NCBI RefSeq assembly: GCF_003600155.1
Contig: NZ_QWLD01000014.1
Span: 1 to 64,000 of the forward strand
Direction of reading: 5' to 3'
Length of the DNA stretch: 64,000 bases
DNA from: Nesterenkonia muleiensis
GTDB taxonomy: Bacteria; Actinomycetota; Actinomycetes; Actinomycetales; Micrococcaceae
Shown piece by piece: positions 25,509 through 38,088 of this stretch (positions are counted from its first letter, which is position 1; every line of letters starts with the position of its first letter). The position numbers were made by a program, and so were the translations under genes. The notes under the pieces were generated by a model, which saw only the letters and a list, made by a program, of their open reading frames with translations, was not told the DNA's origin and did no database searches.

Positions 25509-26654
25509 TCAGACGGCGGCCTCATCGTCGAGGGAGTGGATCAGCTCCACCACACGTGTCAGTACGGCCGGGTCAGTCTCAGGGGGAACGCCGTGACCGA
25601 GGTTGAGCACATGCCCGGCGGCGCCAGAGCCGGCGGCGATGACCTCGCGGACATGGGTCTCGAGCACCGGCCAGCCGGCGGTGAGGAAGGCGGGGTCGAT
25701 ATTGCCCTGCAGAGGTGTCCCGGGGCCCAACCGCCGAGTCGCCTCAGCCAGGTTCAGCCGGTAGTCGACGCCCAGGACATCGGCTCCGGCATCCTTCATC
25801 AGGTCCAGGATCTCCCCGGTGCCGGTGCCGAAGTGGATCAGCGGAGCGCTGACCCCGTTGACACCGCTGAGCCCGGCCACATGGGAGAACGCAGCACGGG
25901 AATGCTCGAACACATGATTCTGGTAGTCCGCCCGGCCCAAAGATCCAGCCCAGGAGTCGAACAGCTGCGCGGCGGAGGCCCCGGCCATCACCTGGGCGCG
26001 CATGAACCGGCCGGAGACATCTGCCGCCCAGGCAGCCAGTGCGTTCCAGGTCTCCGGGTCAGCGTGCATCATGGCTCGCGGGCCCAGGTGGTCGCGGGAG
26101 GGCCGGCCTTCGACCATGTAGGCGGCCAGGGTGAAAGGGGCACCGGCGAAGCCGATCAGCGGCACCGCGCTGCCCTCCGGGCCCAAGGTGCTCAGCTCGG
26201 CCACAGTGCGCTGCACAGCCTCGGTGATGGGCGCGAAGGCGGCGTCGTCCAGCTCAGGCAGCGCAGCCACGTCGGCGGCGGTGCGCACTGGGGAGTCCAG
26301 CACCGGGCCAACACCGGGCTTGATCTCCACCCCCACACCGGCCAGCCTGAGCGGGATCACGATGTCAGAGAAGAAGATGGCCGCATCCACACCGTGGCGG
26401 CGCACCGGCTGCAGAGTGATCTCACTGGCCAGCTCGGGGTTCAGACAGGAATCCAGCATAGTGGTGCCTTCGCGCAGCCTCCGGTACTCCGGCAGCGAAC
26501 GCCCGGCCTGCCGCATGAACCACACTGGACGCCGCCCGGACCTGGCGGGTTCTCCGGTGCTGCTGCGGGACCCCCGGTACTGGTTGATCAGCGGAGCATC
26601 AGCGGTGAGTCCGGAGCCCAAGGGGTGGTCGGGCGGAAGGTGTGTTGTGGTCAT
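25509..26654 (-). CDS. hemE: uroporphyrinogen decarboxylase
   Basis: This enzyme removes four acetate carboxyls from uroporphyrinogen III to give coproporphyrinogen III. ATG 26654 is chosen because GGAGG lies just upstream, giving 381 residues; the frame is open further. The signature WFMRQAGRSLPEYR holds the catalytic arginine (S replaces the usual Y). FAGAPFTLAAYMVEG is the second signature. It heads the minus-strand haem cluster and shares a 79-bp promoter gap with divergent hemA. Confidence 0.95.
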   Translation of the reverse strand: MTTTHLPPDHPLGSGLTADAPLINQYRGSRSSTGEPARSGRRPVWFMRQAGRSLPEYRRLREGTTMLDSCLNPELASEITLQPVRRHGVDAAIFFSDIVIPLRLAGVGVEIKPGVGPVLDSPVRTAADVAALPELDDAAFAPITEAVQRTVAELSTLGPEGSAVPLIGFAGAPFTLAAYMVEGRPSRDHLGPRAMMHADPETWNALAAWAADVSGRFMRAQVMAGASAAQLFDSWAGSLGRADYQNHVFEHSRAAFSHVAGLSGVNGVSAPLIHFGTGTGEILDLMKDAGADVLGVDYRLNLAEATRRLGPGTPLQGNIDPAFLTAGWPVLETHVREVIAAGSGAAGHVLNLGHGVPPETDPAVLTRVVELIHSLDDEAAV

Positions 26655-26718
26655 GACCTCCATTCTGCCCTGAACGGGGACAGCGGCGAACACCTCAGCA
26701 AAGTTTTTCTATTGCGCG

Positions 26719-26724
26719 TAGAAT
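26719..26724 (+). promoter_or_regulatory. possible -10 box for hemA
   Basis: TAGAAT lies 9 bp before the GTG start of hemA, so the transcript would begin within a few bases of the start codon (nearly leaderless). No good -35 box is seen. Leaderless mRNAs are common in actinobacteria. Confidence 0.3.
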
Positions 26725-26733
26725 TGGGGCGCT

Positions 26734-28203
26734 GTGGTTCTCTTTTCGCTTGTTGCCACCCACTCAGATCTCGACCTGGAGACTGTGGGGACTCTCTCCT
26801 CAGGAGCGGCCGATGTTGCCGCTGCTGTTGATCTGCCTGCCATCACGCTGGCCACCTGCAACCGACTGGAGATCTACGCGGAGGCCGCCTCGGCGAACCC
26901 GGAGGATCTGGAGGCCGGGCGGGAGAAACTGATCACGGCAGTGGCCGCGTCCTCGGGCCTTGACCCCCAGACGGTGGACCGCTCCTTCAAAACCCTGGTG
27001 AACGACGACGCCGTCCATCACCTCTTCGAGGTCGGCGCGGGCTTGGACTCCGCGGTGATCGGCGAGCGGGAGATCGCCGGCCAGGTGCGCCGGTCTCTGG
27101 CTGAGGCTCAGGCTGCCGGCACCGCGTCCGGTTCACTGACCAGGCTGTTCGAGTCCGCCACCCGCGCGGCCAAAGAGGTCGGGGCGAAGACCGCGCTGGG
27201 CTCCCGCGGCCGGTCCATCGTCTCCGTGGCCCTGGACATCGCCGGTGATATGCGCGGCCACGGCCCGGAGTTCTACCGCGACGCCAAGGTGGTGTTGATC
27301 GGCACCGGTGCCTATGCCGGGACCTCGCTGGCGCAGCTGGCCGAGCGCGGGGTGGCCGATATCGCAGTCTTCTCCGGCTCCGGCCGCGCTGAGCAGTTTC
27401 TGGCCGAGCGCGCCGAGTTCCTCAACGGGCGCGGCGGACAGGCACGGGCCCTGAGGATGGACGAACTGGTCGGCGCATTCGGTGAGGCTGATATGGTCAT
27501 CGGCTGCTCGGGGGGCAACCGGCAGATCACGGCCGGAGAGATTCGCTCACTGGCACAGCTGGAGGAGCGCAACCACCCGCTGACCGTGGTCGACCTGGCA
27601 CTGTCCCATGACTTCGCCCCGGAGGTCGCCGAACTTCCCGGGGTGGACCTGATCACTCTGGAGTCGGTGAAAGTTGCCGCCCCGGAGGAAACCTCAGCCT
27701 CAGTGGAGGAAGCCCGCACAGTTGTCTCAGATTCGGTCAAGACCTATGTGACCGAGCGTGCCGAGCGGAACGCCGACGATGCGATCATCACCCTGAGAAA
27801 GCACGTGCAGTCTTTGCTGGACGAGGAGATGGAGAAAGTCCGCAAGCAGCACGGCTGCACAGCCGCCTCCGAGGAGGTGGAGTTCGGGCTCCGCAGAATG
27901 GTCCGCAAACTGCTGCACACACCAACTGTCCGCGCCCGAGAGCTGGCCGCCTCCGGCCGCGGCGATGAGTACATCACAGCCCTGGAGACCCTCTTCGGCC
28001 TGGAGGTTCCAGCCGGCGGAGACACCCGGCGTGAGACGCGGCCGCGGCGTCGTCGTCTTGAGGAGTTCTCGGCAGCCGAGCTGGCGCAGATGGCCACATA
28101 TCTCCAGCAGGTTCCCGACGGCGGGTTCTGCCGTCACCACCGGCCCGGCGAGTTCAGCGTGGAGCGGCTGGAGGCTGTCCAGCAGCTGCGAAGGTCCGCC
28201 TGA
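26734..28203 (+). CDS. hemA: glutamyl-tRNA reductase
   Basis: This 489-residue enzyme reduces glutamyl-tRNA with NADPH to glutamate-1-semialdehyde, the committed step of C5 haem synthesis. LATCNRLEIYAEA near residue 45 carries the nucleophilic cysteine. VIGEREIAGQVR near 105 and LGSRGRSIVSVALD near 155 are conserved. IGTGAYAGTSLAQLAERG is the NADPH-binding turn. The C-terminus is longer than usual because of an arginine-rich RRETRPRRRRLEE insert. It is divergent from hemE. Confidence 0.94.
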   Translation: MVLFSLVATHSDLDLETVGTLSSGAADVAAAVDLPAITLATCNRLEIYAEAASANPEDLEAGREKLITAVAASSGLDPQTVDRSFKTLVNDDAVHHLFEVGAGLDSAVIGEREIAGQVRRSLAEAQAAGTASGSLTRLFESATRAAKEVGAKTALGSRGRSIVSVALDIAGDMRGHGPEFYRDAKVVLIGTGAYAGTSLAQLAERGVADIAVFSGSGRAEQFLAERAEFLNGRGGQARALRMDELVGAFGEADMVIGCSGGNRQITAGEIRSLAQLEERNHPLTVVDLALSHDFAPEVAELPGVDLITLESVKVAAPEETSASVEEARTVVSDSVKTYVTERAERNADDAIITLRKHVQSLLDEEMEKVRKQHGCTAASEEVEFGLRRMVRKLLHTPTVRARELAASGRGDEYITALETLFGLEVPAGGDTRRETRPRRRRLEEFSAAELAQMATYLQQVPDGGFCRHHRPGEFSVERLEAVQQLRRSA

Positions 28204-28370
28204 GCACTCTCATCACCGGGCACCTCGACGGCAGGGACCAGCTTCACCACACGGCGTCTACGAAGCGACCAGAGAACGTCAAGCTTTCTTCGAGTCCGCG
28301 CTGATCTGCGGCTTTTAGTGTGAAGAGCACTGTCCGAGCATGTCGAACCCGACCCTTTATGAGGAAGGTG

Positions 28371-29456
28371 ATGAAGATGCAGCTCGCTACACTTCGCCCT
28401 ATCTACGAGGATGCACCACCCTTTGCCACGGTGTATCTGCAGGCTCTTCCTGCCAGCCCCGATGCCGAGCACGAGATTCGGCTGCGCTGGGATGAGCTGC
28501 GCGGTCAGCTCGCCGACGCCGGGACCCATCAGGAGGCCCTTGACGCTCTGGACGATGCAATCCTGACCGAGAACATCACTGCTGTCCAGACTGAGGGCCG
28601 GGTGCTGGTGGCCAACCGCCACGGACTCCTGCTGGAGGAGGACTTCGACGCCACCCGCGATGGTGGCGACCGTGCAGTCCTCGGCGATCTGCCCGCTCTG
28701 GGCGACTATGTGCGCCAGCGGACCCGTTCGGTGCGCGCCCTGGTGGTGCTGGTGGACAAGGAGCGCGCGGCAGTGCGCCGGGAGGTGTTCACCTCCGCAG
28801 CGGTGCTGGACTCCGGCAAGGTCTCCGAGGTGGAGGGATCCGCCACAGAGAGTGTCCACAAGCCTCGTGAGGGTGCAGAGCATCACCGCCGCATGCAGCA
28901 GCGCTCCGATGAGGCCGCCTGGCTGAACATCCGTGACATCGCCGAGCACGTCCGCGCAGCCGCTGCCACCTGGCGGCCTGAGGCGGTGGTGGTCGCCGGT
29001 GAGGTCCAAGGCCGGAAACTTCTGCTCAATGACCTGCCGGCAGAACTCCAGGGCATCGCCCATGAGGTGGAGGCCGGCGGCGGGATTCCCAGCGACACCG
29101 GTGACGAAAGCGCCGAAGAGTCTCTGCAGCGGGCCCTGCGGAGCACCGCACGCCAGATCACCCTGGACCGGGCCAGGGAGCAGACCGAACACTTTGGCAG
29201 CGCACAGGCCAACGGCCTGGCGGTCCAGGGCGCGGAGAACGTCCGCCGTGCCGCCACACTCGGTGCGGTGGAGACCCTGCTGCTGCGGTATGACGAAGAT
29301 GCCGAAGCCGAGGACGAACTGCTGCGTGCAGCGGCCCTGATTGACGCTGAAGTCGCCCTGGTCGGCACCTCGGTGGCTGAGAACGTCGCCGCAGTCCTGC
29401 GCTATGAGGCGCCAGTCGATCAGATGGATGTCCAGCCGCAGACCGCCCATTCCTGA
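28371..29456 (+). CDS. Rv2629/Balon-type ribosome hibernation factor (baeRF family)
   Basis: This protein has 361 residues from ATG 28371, preceded by GAGGAAGG. It shares the layout of mycobacterial Rv2629: an N-terminal domain (LRPIYEDAPPFATVYLQA), then a Pelota/eRF1-like middle domain with VHKPREGAEHHRRMQQRSDE and VVVAGEVQGRKLLLNDLP. The C-terminal domain contains NGLAVQGAENVRRA and ends in VAAVLRYEAP. Relatives occupy the ribosomal A site of idle ribosomes or act as peptidyl-tRNA-releasing factors. The role here is inferred from family. It stands alone between hemA and ligA. Confidence 0.75.
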   Translation: MKMQLATLRPIYEDAPPFATVYLQALPASPDAEHEIRLRWDELRGQLADAGTHQEALDALDDAILTENITAVQTEGRVLVANRHGLLLEEDFDATRDGGDRAVLGDLPALGDYVRQRTRSVRALVVLVDKERAAVRREVFTSAAVLDSGKVSEVEGSATESVHKPREGAEHHRRMQQRSDEAAWLNIRDIAEHVRAAAATWRPEAVVVAGEVQGRKLLLNDLPAELQGIAHEVEAGGGIPSDTGDESAEESLQRALRSTARQITLDRAREQTEHFGSAQANGLAVQGAENVRRAATLGAVETLLLRYDEDAEAEDELLRAAALIDAEVALVGTSVAENVAAVLRYEAPVDQMDVQPQTAHS

Positions 29457-29501
29457 GGGGTTCCACCTTGCCAGCAAGAACACCCCGCATCGCCGACGTG
29501 A

Positions 29502-32781
<3,280 letters not shown>

Positions 32782-32807
32782 AACCAACCCTACTGAGGTG
32801 TGACCGA

Positions 32808-33617
32808 ATGCCGCTCAACCACGTCAAGACATCGTTTTCACACCCTCGGGCCGCGGAGGTGGAAGCCGCTGGCCTGCGCTGGCTGAGGTCCGCCGAAGCC
32901 GCCGGCGGCCCCAGAGTTGTGGAGGTGATCGATCTTCAGCCCCCGTCGCTGGCACTGGAGCATATCAGCACCTGCAGGGCGGCTGAGTCCGCGGCCGAGG
33001 ACTTCGGCACCTCCCTGGCCATGATGCACCGATCCGTGTGGCCCGAAGAGACCGACGACGACGCCGGGGCGCCCATTCTGTTCGGCCAAATGCCGCCGGA
33101 GCATCCCGCCGGGGTGCCGCCGCTGTTCGGACCGGCTGAACAGCTCATGGAGATGGGCGCCGGAACGCATGATTCCTGGGGCGCGTTCCACGCCGCCGAA
33201 CGGTTGGAGCCCCTGTTGGAGCGTCTTCGCGAGGACGCGGCGTCGGAGTGGGACGTCCTGCACGGTGCTCAAGAGCGCATCGCTGCAGGTGACTTCGACG
33301 GCGTGGAGCCCCCATCGCTGATCCACGGCGACCTCTGGGGCGGCAATGTGCTGTGGTCTGAACGTGGGGCTGTGCTGATCGACCCTGCCGCCCATGCAGG
33401 ACACCGCGAATCGGACCTGGCGCTGCTCCAGCTGTTCGGCCTGCCCCACGTGGACCAGATGCTGGCCGCATATCACCGCACGGTCCCCTTGCCCGAGGGG
33501 TGGCGGGACCGGGTACCAGTCCACCAGCTGTTCTATCTCGCGGCGCACTGGCTGCTATTCGGCCACACCTACCGGGAGGCAACCATAGCCGCCGCACAGC
33601 ACACGCTGAGGCTCTGA
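32808..33617 (+). CDS. fructosamine kinase family protein
   Basis: This 269-residue APH-fold kinase of the fructosamine/ketosamine-3-kinase family phosphorylates sugar adducts on proteins or amines to help remove them. SLIHGDLWGGNVLW carries the catalytic aspartate and metal-binding asparagine, and VLIDPAAHAGHRESDLALL the DP metal motif. DFGTSLAMMH is in the N-terminal lobe. It follows the phosphatase gene by 26 bp and is probably in the same operon. Confidence 0.88.
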   Translation: MPLNHVKTSFSHPRAAEVEAAGLRWLRSAEAAGGPRVVEVIDLQPPSLALEHISTCRAAESAAEDFGTSLAMMHRSVWPEETDDDAGAPILFGQMPPEHPAGVPPLFGPAEQLMEMGAGTHDSWGAFHAAERLEPLLERLREDAASEWDVLHGAQERIAAGDFDGVEPPSLIHGDLWGGNVLWSERGAVLIDPAAHAGHRESDLALLQLFGLPHVDQMLAAYHRTVPLPEGWRDRVPVHQLFYLAAHWLLFGHTYREATIAAAQHTLRL

Positions 33618-33796
33618 GACTCCGAATCCACAACGCGTGATTGGCGTCCGGGACACCCTTCATCGGTGCAGTGCACAACAGATCGACGATTCGCCTCTAT
33701 GCGGAGTTTTCCCCAGGTACAGCTCTGGGCGAGAACATGCCGGGCTCTCCACAGTGACCGGTACAGGGCTCCCCATGGACAACAGGAATCATCATT

Positions 33797-34541
33797 GTGG
33801 TCCCTATGGCACGCCGACGACCGATCCCTGACTATCTCGGGGGCAGGGTGTTCTCCCGGACCGAGGCGCGCGCCGCCGAGGTGGCCCAGATGCACATCAG
33901 TGCGCTTCACGCGCTTGCGTCAGTCTCCGGCATGCCGCATGTGGTGACACACCGGCCGCACTTCGTCGATCCACGCGAAGTCAGGACCGTTGAAGGACTG
34001 CGCATCTCCTGCCCTGAACGCACTTTCCTGGAGCTGGCGACCCAACTGCAGGCCAAGGATCTGATCATCGCTGGCGATCAACCTGGTACGACAGCCGCAC
34101 CCGACCCTGGAGAACCGTACCCCACCGTGGACGACCCATGACTCATTGCGCTCCTATCTTGACTTCCGGCGCGAGTCCAGCGGAGTCGTGGCTGCTCGAC
34201 GTGCCCTCGGACAGGTCCGGATCGGTGCGGACTCTCCAGCTGAGACACTGCTGAGACTTGCCATCACGGAGGCCGATCTGCCGGAGCCGCAGCTTCAGGT
34301 GCCGCTGACACCACGGAATCCGTGGTATCGCGGCGATCTGGGATACGTCGCCGAACGCGTCATCCTCCAATATGAAGGGGCGCATCATTTCACTGCTGAG
34401 CAGCAGGCGAAGGACGAGCGGCGCAACGCAGCCTTCGAACACGCTGGTTGGACTGTCATCCGGGTCAGCCGCGTGGATCTGGCGGAGAGATTCCGAACGG
34501 TGATCGCACGAGTTAGCCGATTGCTCGAATCAGCGACGTGA
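33797..34541 (+). pseudogene. AbiEi/DUF559-type endonuclease-like gene, frameshifted
   Basis: Two frames make up one gene. The first, from GTG 33797 or ATG 33806, reads through LRISCPERTFLELATQLQAK and AGD, then loses frame. Reading +1 from about 34080 gives LVRQPHPTLEN and a continuous run into RSYLDFRRESSGVVAARRAL. The C-terminal part is a Vsr/DUF559-like nuclease core: YVAERVILQYEGAHHFTAEQ, then HAGWTVIRVSRVDL. One extra A in GATCAACCTGG (near 34079) explains the break. The N-terminal half also looks shorter than in family members of about 300 residues. Confidence 0.6.
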
Positions 34542-34616
34542 ACTTTGCACTCACGCCACCGATCAGGGACGTACTGCAGACAACGCCTCGACGATTCCCT
34601 GATGCCCGGACACACC

Positions 34617-34666
34617 GGAAGGCTCCAGCCGCGACCCGCCTATGGCGGTCACGGCCGGAGCCTTCC
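34617..34666. terminator. bidirectional hairpin terminator
   Basis: GGAAGGCTCC (34617-34626) pairs with GGAGCCTTCC (34657-34666), and the stem extends inward with CCG/CGG. It lies between the converging pseudogene and symporter gene. No long T-run follows on either side, so it would act as an I-shaped or Rho-assisted terminator common in high-GC bacteria. Confidence 0.65.
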
Positions 34667-34691
34667 AGAAAACGAGGAAGAAGAGGAGAAC

Positions 34692-36323
34692 TCAGGTGTT
34701 GGAGGGGACCTTGTCCTCGTCCACCACCAGCTTGAGATCCTCAGGCCCGGGGATGTACTCCGGATCCTCCATCAGGCGGCCGGCCTTGCGGTCGGCAATG
34801 TACTGCTGCATCTCCTTCTTGACCACCGGTGCCAGGATGACCAAGCCGATGACGTTGATGAAGATGCACAGGAACAGCGCGGAGTCAGCGAAGTCGATGA
34901 TGTTGGCGAAGGAGACCACACAACCGATGACGATCATCACGCAGACGATGACGCGGAAGATGGTGTCGCCGGTCTGGGACTTGCCGAAGAGGTAGCGCCA
35001 GGCCTGGGTGCCGTAGTAGGCCCAGGTAATCAGGGTGGAGAAGGCGAACAGTGCCACACAGATCGCCAGCACAACGGAGAAGCCCGGCAGGAAGGAGTCG
35101 AAGGCTGCCGAGGTCACAGCAATGTCTCCGACTGCCTCTCCTTCCAGAGCAGCGGCGTACTCATCCGGCCAGGCGAAGATGATGATCAGCGCAGTCATGG
35201 TACAGACGACCACAGTGTCAATGAACGGCTCCAGTGCGGCGACGAAGCCCTCGGAGGCCGGGCGGCGGGTCTTGACCGCAGAGTGGGCGATCGGTGCCGA
35301 GCCAATGCCGGCTTCGTTGGAGAAGGCCGCACGTTGGACACCGATGATGATCACACCGATCACGCCGCCGCCGATGCCCTCGGCGGTGAACGCACCGCTG
35401 ATGATCGCGCTGAAGGCATCGCCGATATTGCCAATGTTGACACCAATGATGATGAGGCCAGCGCCCACGTAGACGATCGCCATCGCCGGCACCAGCTTGG
35501 CAGTGACACGTCCGATGGACTTGATGCCACCGATGATCACCAGTGCGACCAGTCCTGCGAAGATCAGGCCGAAGATGAAAGCGCTGAGGGTGCTGTTGAG
35601 GAAGTCGAACATGCTGGAGTCGGTGACGTCGTTGAGGGTATCACCGGCACTGACAATGGCTCCCCAGGTCTGGTTCGCCTGGAACATCCCACCGCCGATG
35701 ATTCCGAAGAGCATGATCGAAATGGCGAAGATACCGGTGACGATGGCCACGGGGATGCGTCCGAGTCTGCGGTAAGCCACCGGCAGGTACTTGAAGGGGC
35801 CACCGTGAACGATGCCGTTCTCATCGATCTCCCGGTACCGGACGCCAAGCGTGCACTCGACGAACTTGGTACACATGCCGAACAGGCCGGCCACGATCAT
35901 CCAGAAGGTGGCACCAGGTCCGCCCAGTGAGACCGCTGCCGCCACACCGGCGATATTTCCCAGCCCCACGGTGGCGGAGACCGCCGCCGTCAGTGCCTGG
36001 AAGTGGCTCACCTCTCCGGGATCGTCCTCACGGGTGTATTTGCCGCGGACCACCTCGAGGGACGTCTTGAACCCGCTGAACTGAATGAACTTGAAGTAGA
36101 TCGAGAAGCCGATGGCGGCCGCGAATGACCACAGCACCAGTAGCGACCCGTCCCAGAGCGTCGTTCCCTCCGGGAAGGGCGCACCGAGCGGAATAGTGAC
36201 TTGCGTGCCGAAGATCAGGTTGACGAAGAACTCGGTGATCAGACCGAAGAATTCGTCAACGGTGTCGGCCGCGTCCTGGAGTGGACCATTTGCCGCAGCC
36301 ACAATCTGTCCGTGCGGACTCAT
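34692..36323 (-). CDS. alanine/glycine:cation symporter (AGCS family)
   Basis: This 543-residue membrane transporter imports alanine or glycine with sodium. About ten or more hydrophobic helices are visible. The family signature region is SATVGLGNIAGVAAAVSLGG near 117-137, with the conserved GPGATFWMIVAG and KFVECTLGVRYRE after it. Later come NEAGIGSAPIAHSAVKTRRP and the final helices. The C-terminus is cytosolic and charged. It is monocistronic: about 250 bp separate it from gatB upstream, and the hairpin terminator lies downstream. Confidence 0.92.
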   Translation of the reverse strand: MSPHGQIVAAANGPLQDAADTVDEFFGLITEFFVNLIFGTQVTIPLGAPFPEGTTLWDGSLLVLWSFAAAIGFSIYFKFIQFSGFKTSLEVVRGKYTREDDPGEVSHFQALTAAVSATVGLGNIAGVAAAVSLGGPGATFWMIVAGLFGMCTKFVECTLGVRYREIDENGIVHGGPFKYLPVAYRRLGRIPVAIVTGIFAISIMLFGIIGGGMFQANQTWGAIVSAGDTLNDVTDSSMFDFLNSTLSAFIFGLIFAGLVALVIIGGIKSIGRVTAKLVPAMAIVYVGAGLIIIGVNIGNIGDAFSAIISGAFTAEGIGGGVIGVIIIGVQRAAFSNEAGIGSAPIAHSAVKTRRPASEGFVAALEPFIDTVVVCTMTALIIIFAWPDEYAAALEGEAVGDIAVTSAAFDSFLPGFSVVLAICVALFAFSTLITWAYYGTQAWRYLFGKSQTGDTIFRVIVCVMIVIGCVVSFANIIDFADSALFLCIFINVIGLVILAPVVKKEMQQYIADRKAGRLMEDPEYIPGPEDLKLVVDEDKVPSNT

Positions 36324-36570
36324 AACGTTTGTCCCCTCATCTTGATGTACGAGTGGTTAAAGTGCCGAAGCACCTCTGGGCAGTCCCAGAATGCGCTTCA
36401 ATCTACCCGCTCACTGTTTCGCGCGGTTTGCGAGACACCGATGAGGTGTTACAAACGCATTTCAGGTTGGCTCACACCTTACACCTAGTCTGTGATTTCC
36501 GTCACGTGGTATTTCCGGCGCGTCTGGAACCCGCCGGCCGAAGCTTCAGCGCATAGCCACCTGGATGCCG

Positions 36571-38088
36571 TTAGCCCTGGATTCCCAGCTTCTGCAGAAC
36601 GATCTCACGAACCTTTCCGGCATCAGCCTGGCCGCGGGTCTCCTTCATCACCGGGCCGATGAGCGCGCCGATCGCCTTGAGCTTGCCGGCGGCGACCTTT
36701 TCGACCACATCGGGGTTCTCCGCCATGGCCTTCTCCACCGCCGCGGTGAGCGCACCGCCGTCGGAGACGACCTCCAGTCCGCGCTTCTGCACGATCTCTG
36801 CAGGGCCGCCTTCACCGTCCAGGTGGTGTTCCAGGACCTGCCGGGCGATCTTGTCGTTGATCCTGCCCTCGTCGATCAGGCCGTTGAGCTCCACAATGGT
36901 GGCCGGCTCGACGCCGAGGGCGGCCGGCTCGGTCTCCCGGGCATTGGCCAGGCGGGAGATCTCACCCATCCACCATTTCCGGGCCGCGGCGGCCGAGGCC
37001 CCGGACTCCACGGTCTCCTCGATCTGGTCCAAGAGCCCGGCGGCGACGACGTCACGGAACTCAGCATCGGAGTAGGCCCAGGCCTCGCGTAGCCGGCGGC
37101 GCCGCTCAGCAGGAGGCTCGGGCAGCTCCGCGCGCAGGGCCTCGATCCACTCAGCGGTGGTGGTGACCGGCACCAGGTCCGGCTCGGGGAAGTAGCGGTA
37201 GTCATCGGCGTCAGACTTCGGCCGCCCGGAGGTGGTGGTCCGGGAGGTCTCCTGCCAGTGGCGGGTCTCCTGCACGATTGACCCGCCGGCCTCGAGAATC
37301 CCGGCGTGACGGCGAATCTCGAAGTGCACGGCGTGCTCCACCGCCCGCATCGAGTTCACATTCTTGGTCTCCGAGCGGGTCCCGAACGCGGAGGCCCCTT
37401 TGGGCATCAGCGAGACATTGGCATCACAGCGCACATTGCCCCGTTCCATCCGGGCATCAGAGATGTCCAGAGCTTTGACGATGTCGCGGACCGCGGAGAC
37501 GTAGGCCCGGGCGATCTGCGGGGCCCGCTCGCCGGCTCCGGTGATCGGCTTGGTGACGATCTCGATCAGCGGCACACCCGAGCGGTTGTAGTCGACCAGC
37601 GAGTAGTCCGCGCCCTGAATCCGTCCGGAGGTACCGGCGTGGGTGAGCTTGCCGGCGTCCTCCTCCATGTGGGCGCGTTCGATCTCCACCCGGAAGATCT
37701 CACCGTCGTCCAGCTCCACGTCCACGTACCCGTCAAAGGCGATCGGCTCGTCGTACTGGGAAGTCTGCCAGTTCTTGGGAGTATCGGGGTAGAAGTACTG
37801 CTTGCGGGCGAACCGGCAGTACTCGGCGATCGAACAGTTCAGCGCCAGCCCCAGCTTGATGGCTGACTCCACGGCTTTGCCGTTGACCACCGGCAGCGTA
37901 CCGGGCAGCCCCAGGCATACCTCGTTGACGTTGGTGTTGGGCTCATCACCGAAGGCATTGGGTGCTGAGGAGAACATCTTGGTGGCAGTGTTGAGCTCCA
38001 CATGGACCTCGAAGCCCAGCACCGGATCGTATTTCTGGAGAGCTTCCTCGAAGCTCAGGGGACGCGGTTCAGTCAAGGTTTCAGTCAC
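36571..38088 (-). CDS. gatB: Asp/Glu-tRNA amidotransferase subunit B
   Basis: This 505-residue protein (GTG 38088) is the kinase-like subunit that activates misacylated Glu-tRNA(Gln) or Asp-tRNA(Asn) for amidation. [20 protein letters not shown] opens the catalytic domain, [17 protein letters not shown] is conserved, and the YqeY-like tail domain ends in [13 protein letters not shown]. Its GTG overlaps the gatA stop by four bases (GTGA), so translation is coupled. It is the last gene of the gatC-gatA-gatB operon. Confidence 0.97.
   Translation of the reverse strand: MTETLTEPRPLSFEEALQKYDPVLGFEVHVELNTATKMFSSAPNAFGDEPNTNVNEVCLGLPGTLPVVNGKAVESAIKLGLALNCSIAEYCRFARKQYFYPDTPKNWQTSQYDEPIAFDGYVDVELDDGEIFRVEIERAHMEEDAGKLTHAGTSGRIQGADYSLVDYNRSGVPLIEIVTKPITGAGERAPQIARAYVSAVRDIVKALDISDARMERGNVRCDANVSLMPKGASAFGTRSETKNVNSMRAVEHAVHFEIRRHAGILEAGGSIVQETRHWQETSRTTTSGRPKSDADDYRYFPEPDLVPVTTTAEWIEALRAELPEPPAERRRRLREAWAYSDAEFRDVVAAGLLDQIEETVESGASAAAARKWWMGEISRLANARETEPAALGVEPATIVELNGLIDEGRINDKIARQVLEHHLDGEGGPAEIVQKRGLEVVSDGGALTAAVEKAMAENPDVVEKVAAGKLKAIGALIGPVMKETRGQADAGKVREIVLQKLGIQG

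Noticed and set aside
12116-28203. Possible tRNA genes in the gaps of the haem cluster
   Set aside because: No stretch shows a T-loop GTTCRA with a matching acceptor stem.
34692-35930. Long plus-strand frames antisense to the symporter
   Set aside because: They are aspartate/histidine-rich shadows of a well-supported membrane protein on the other strand.
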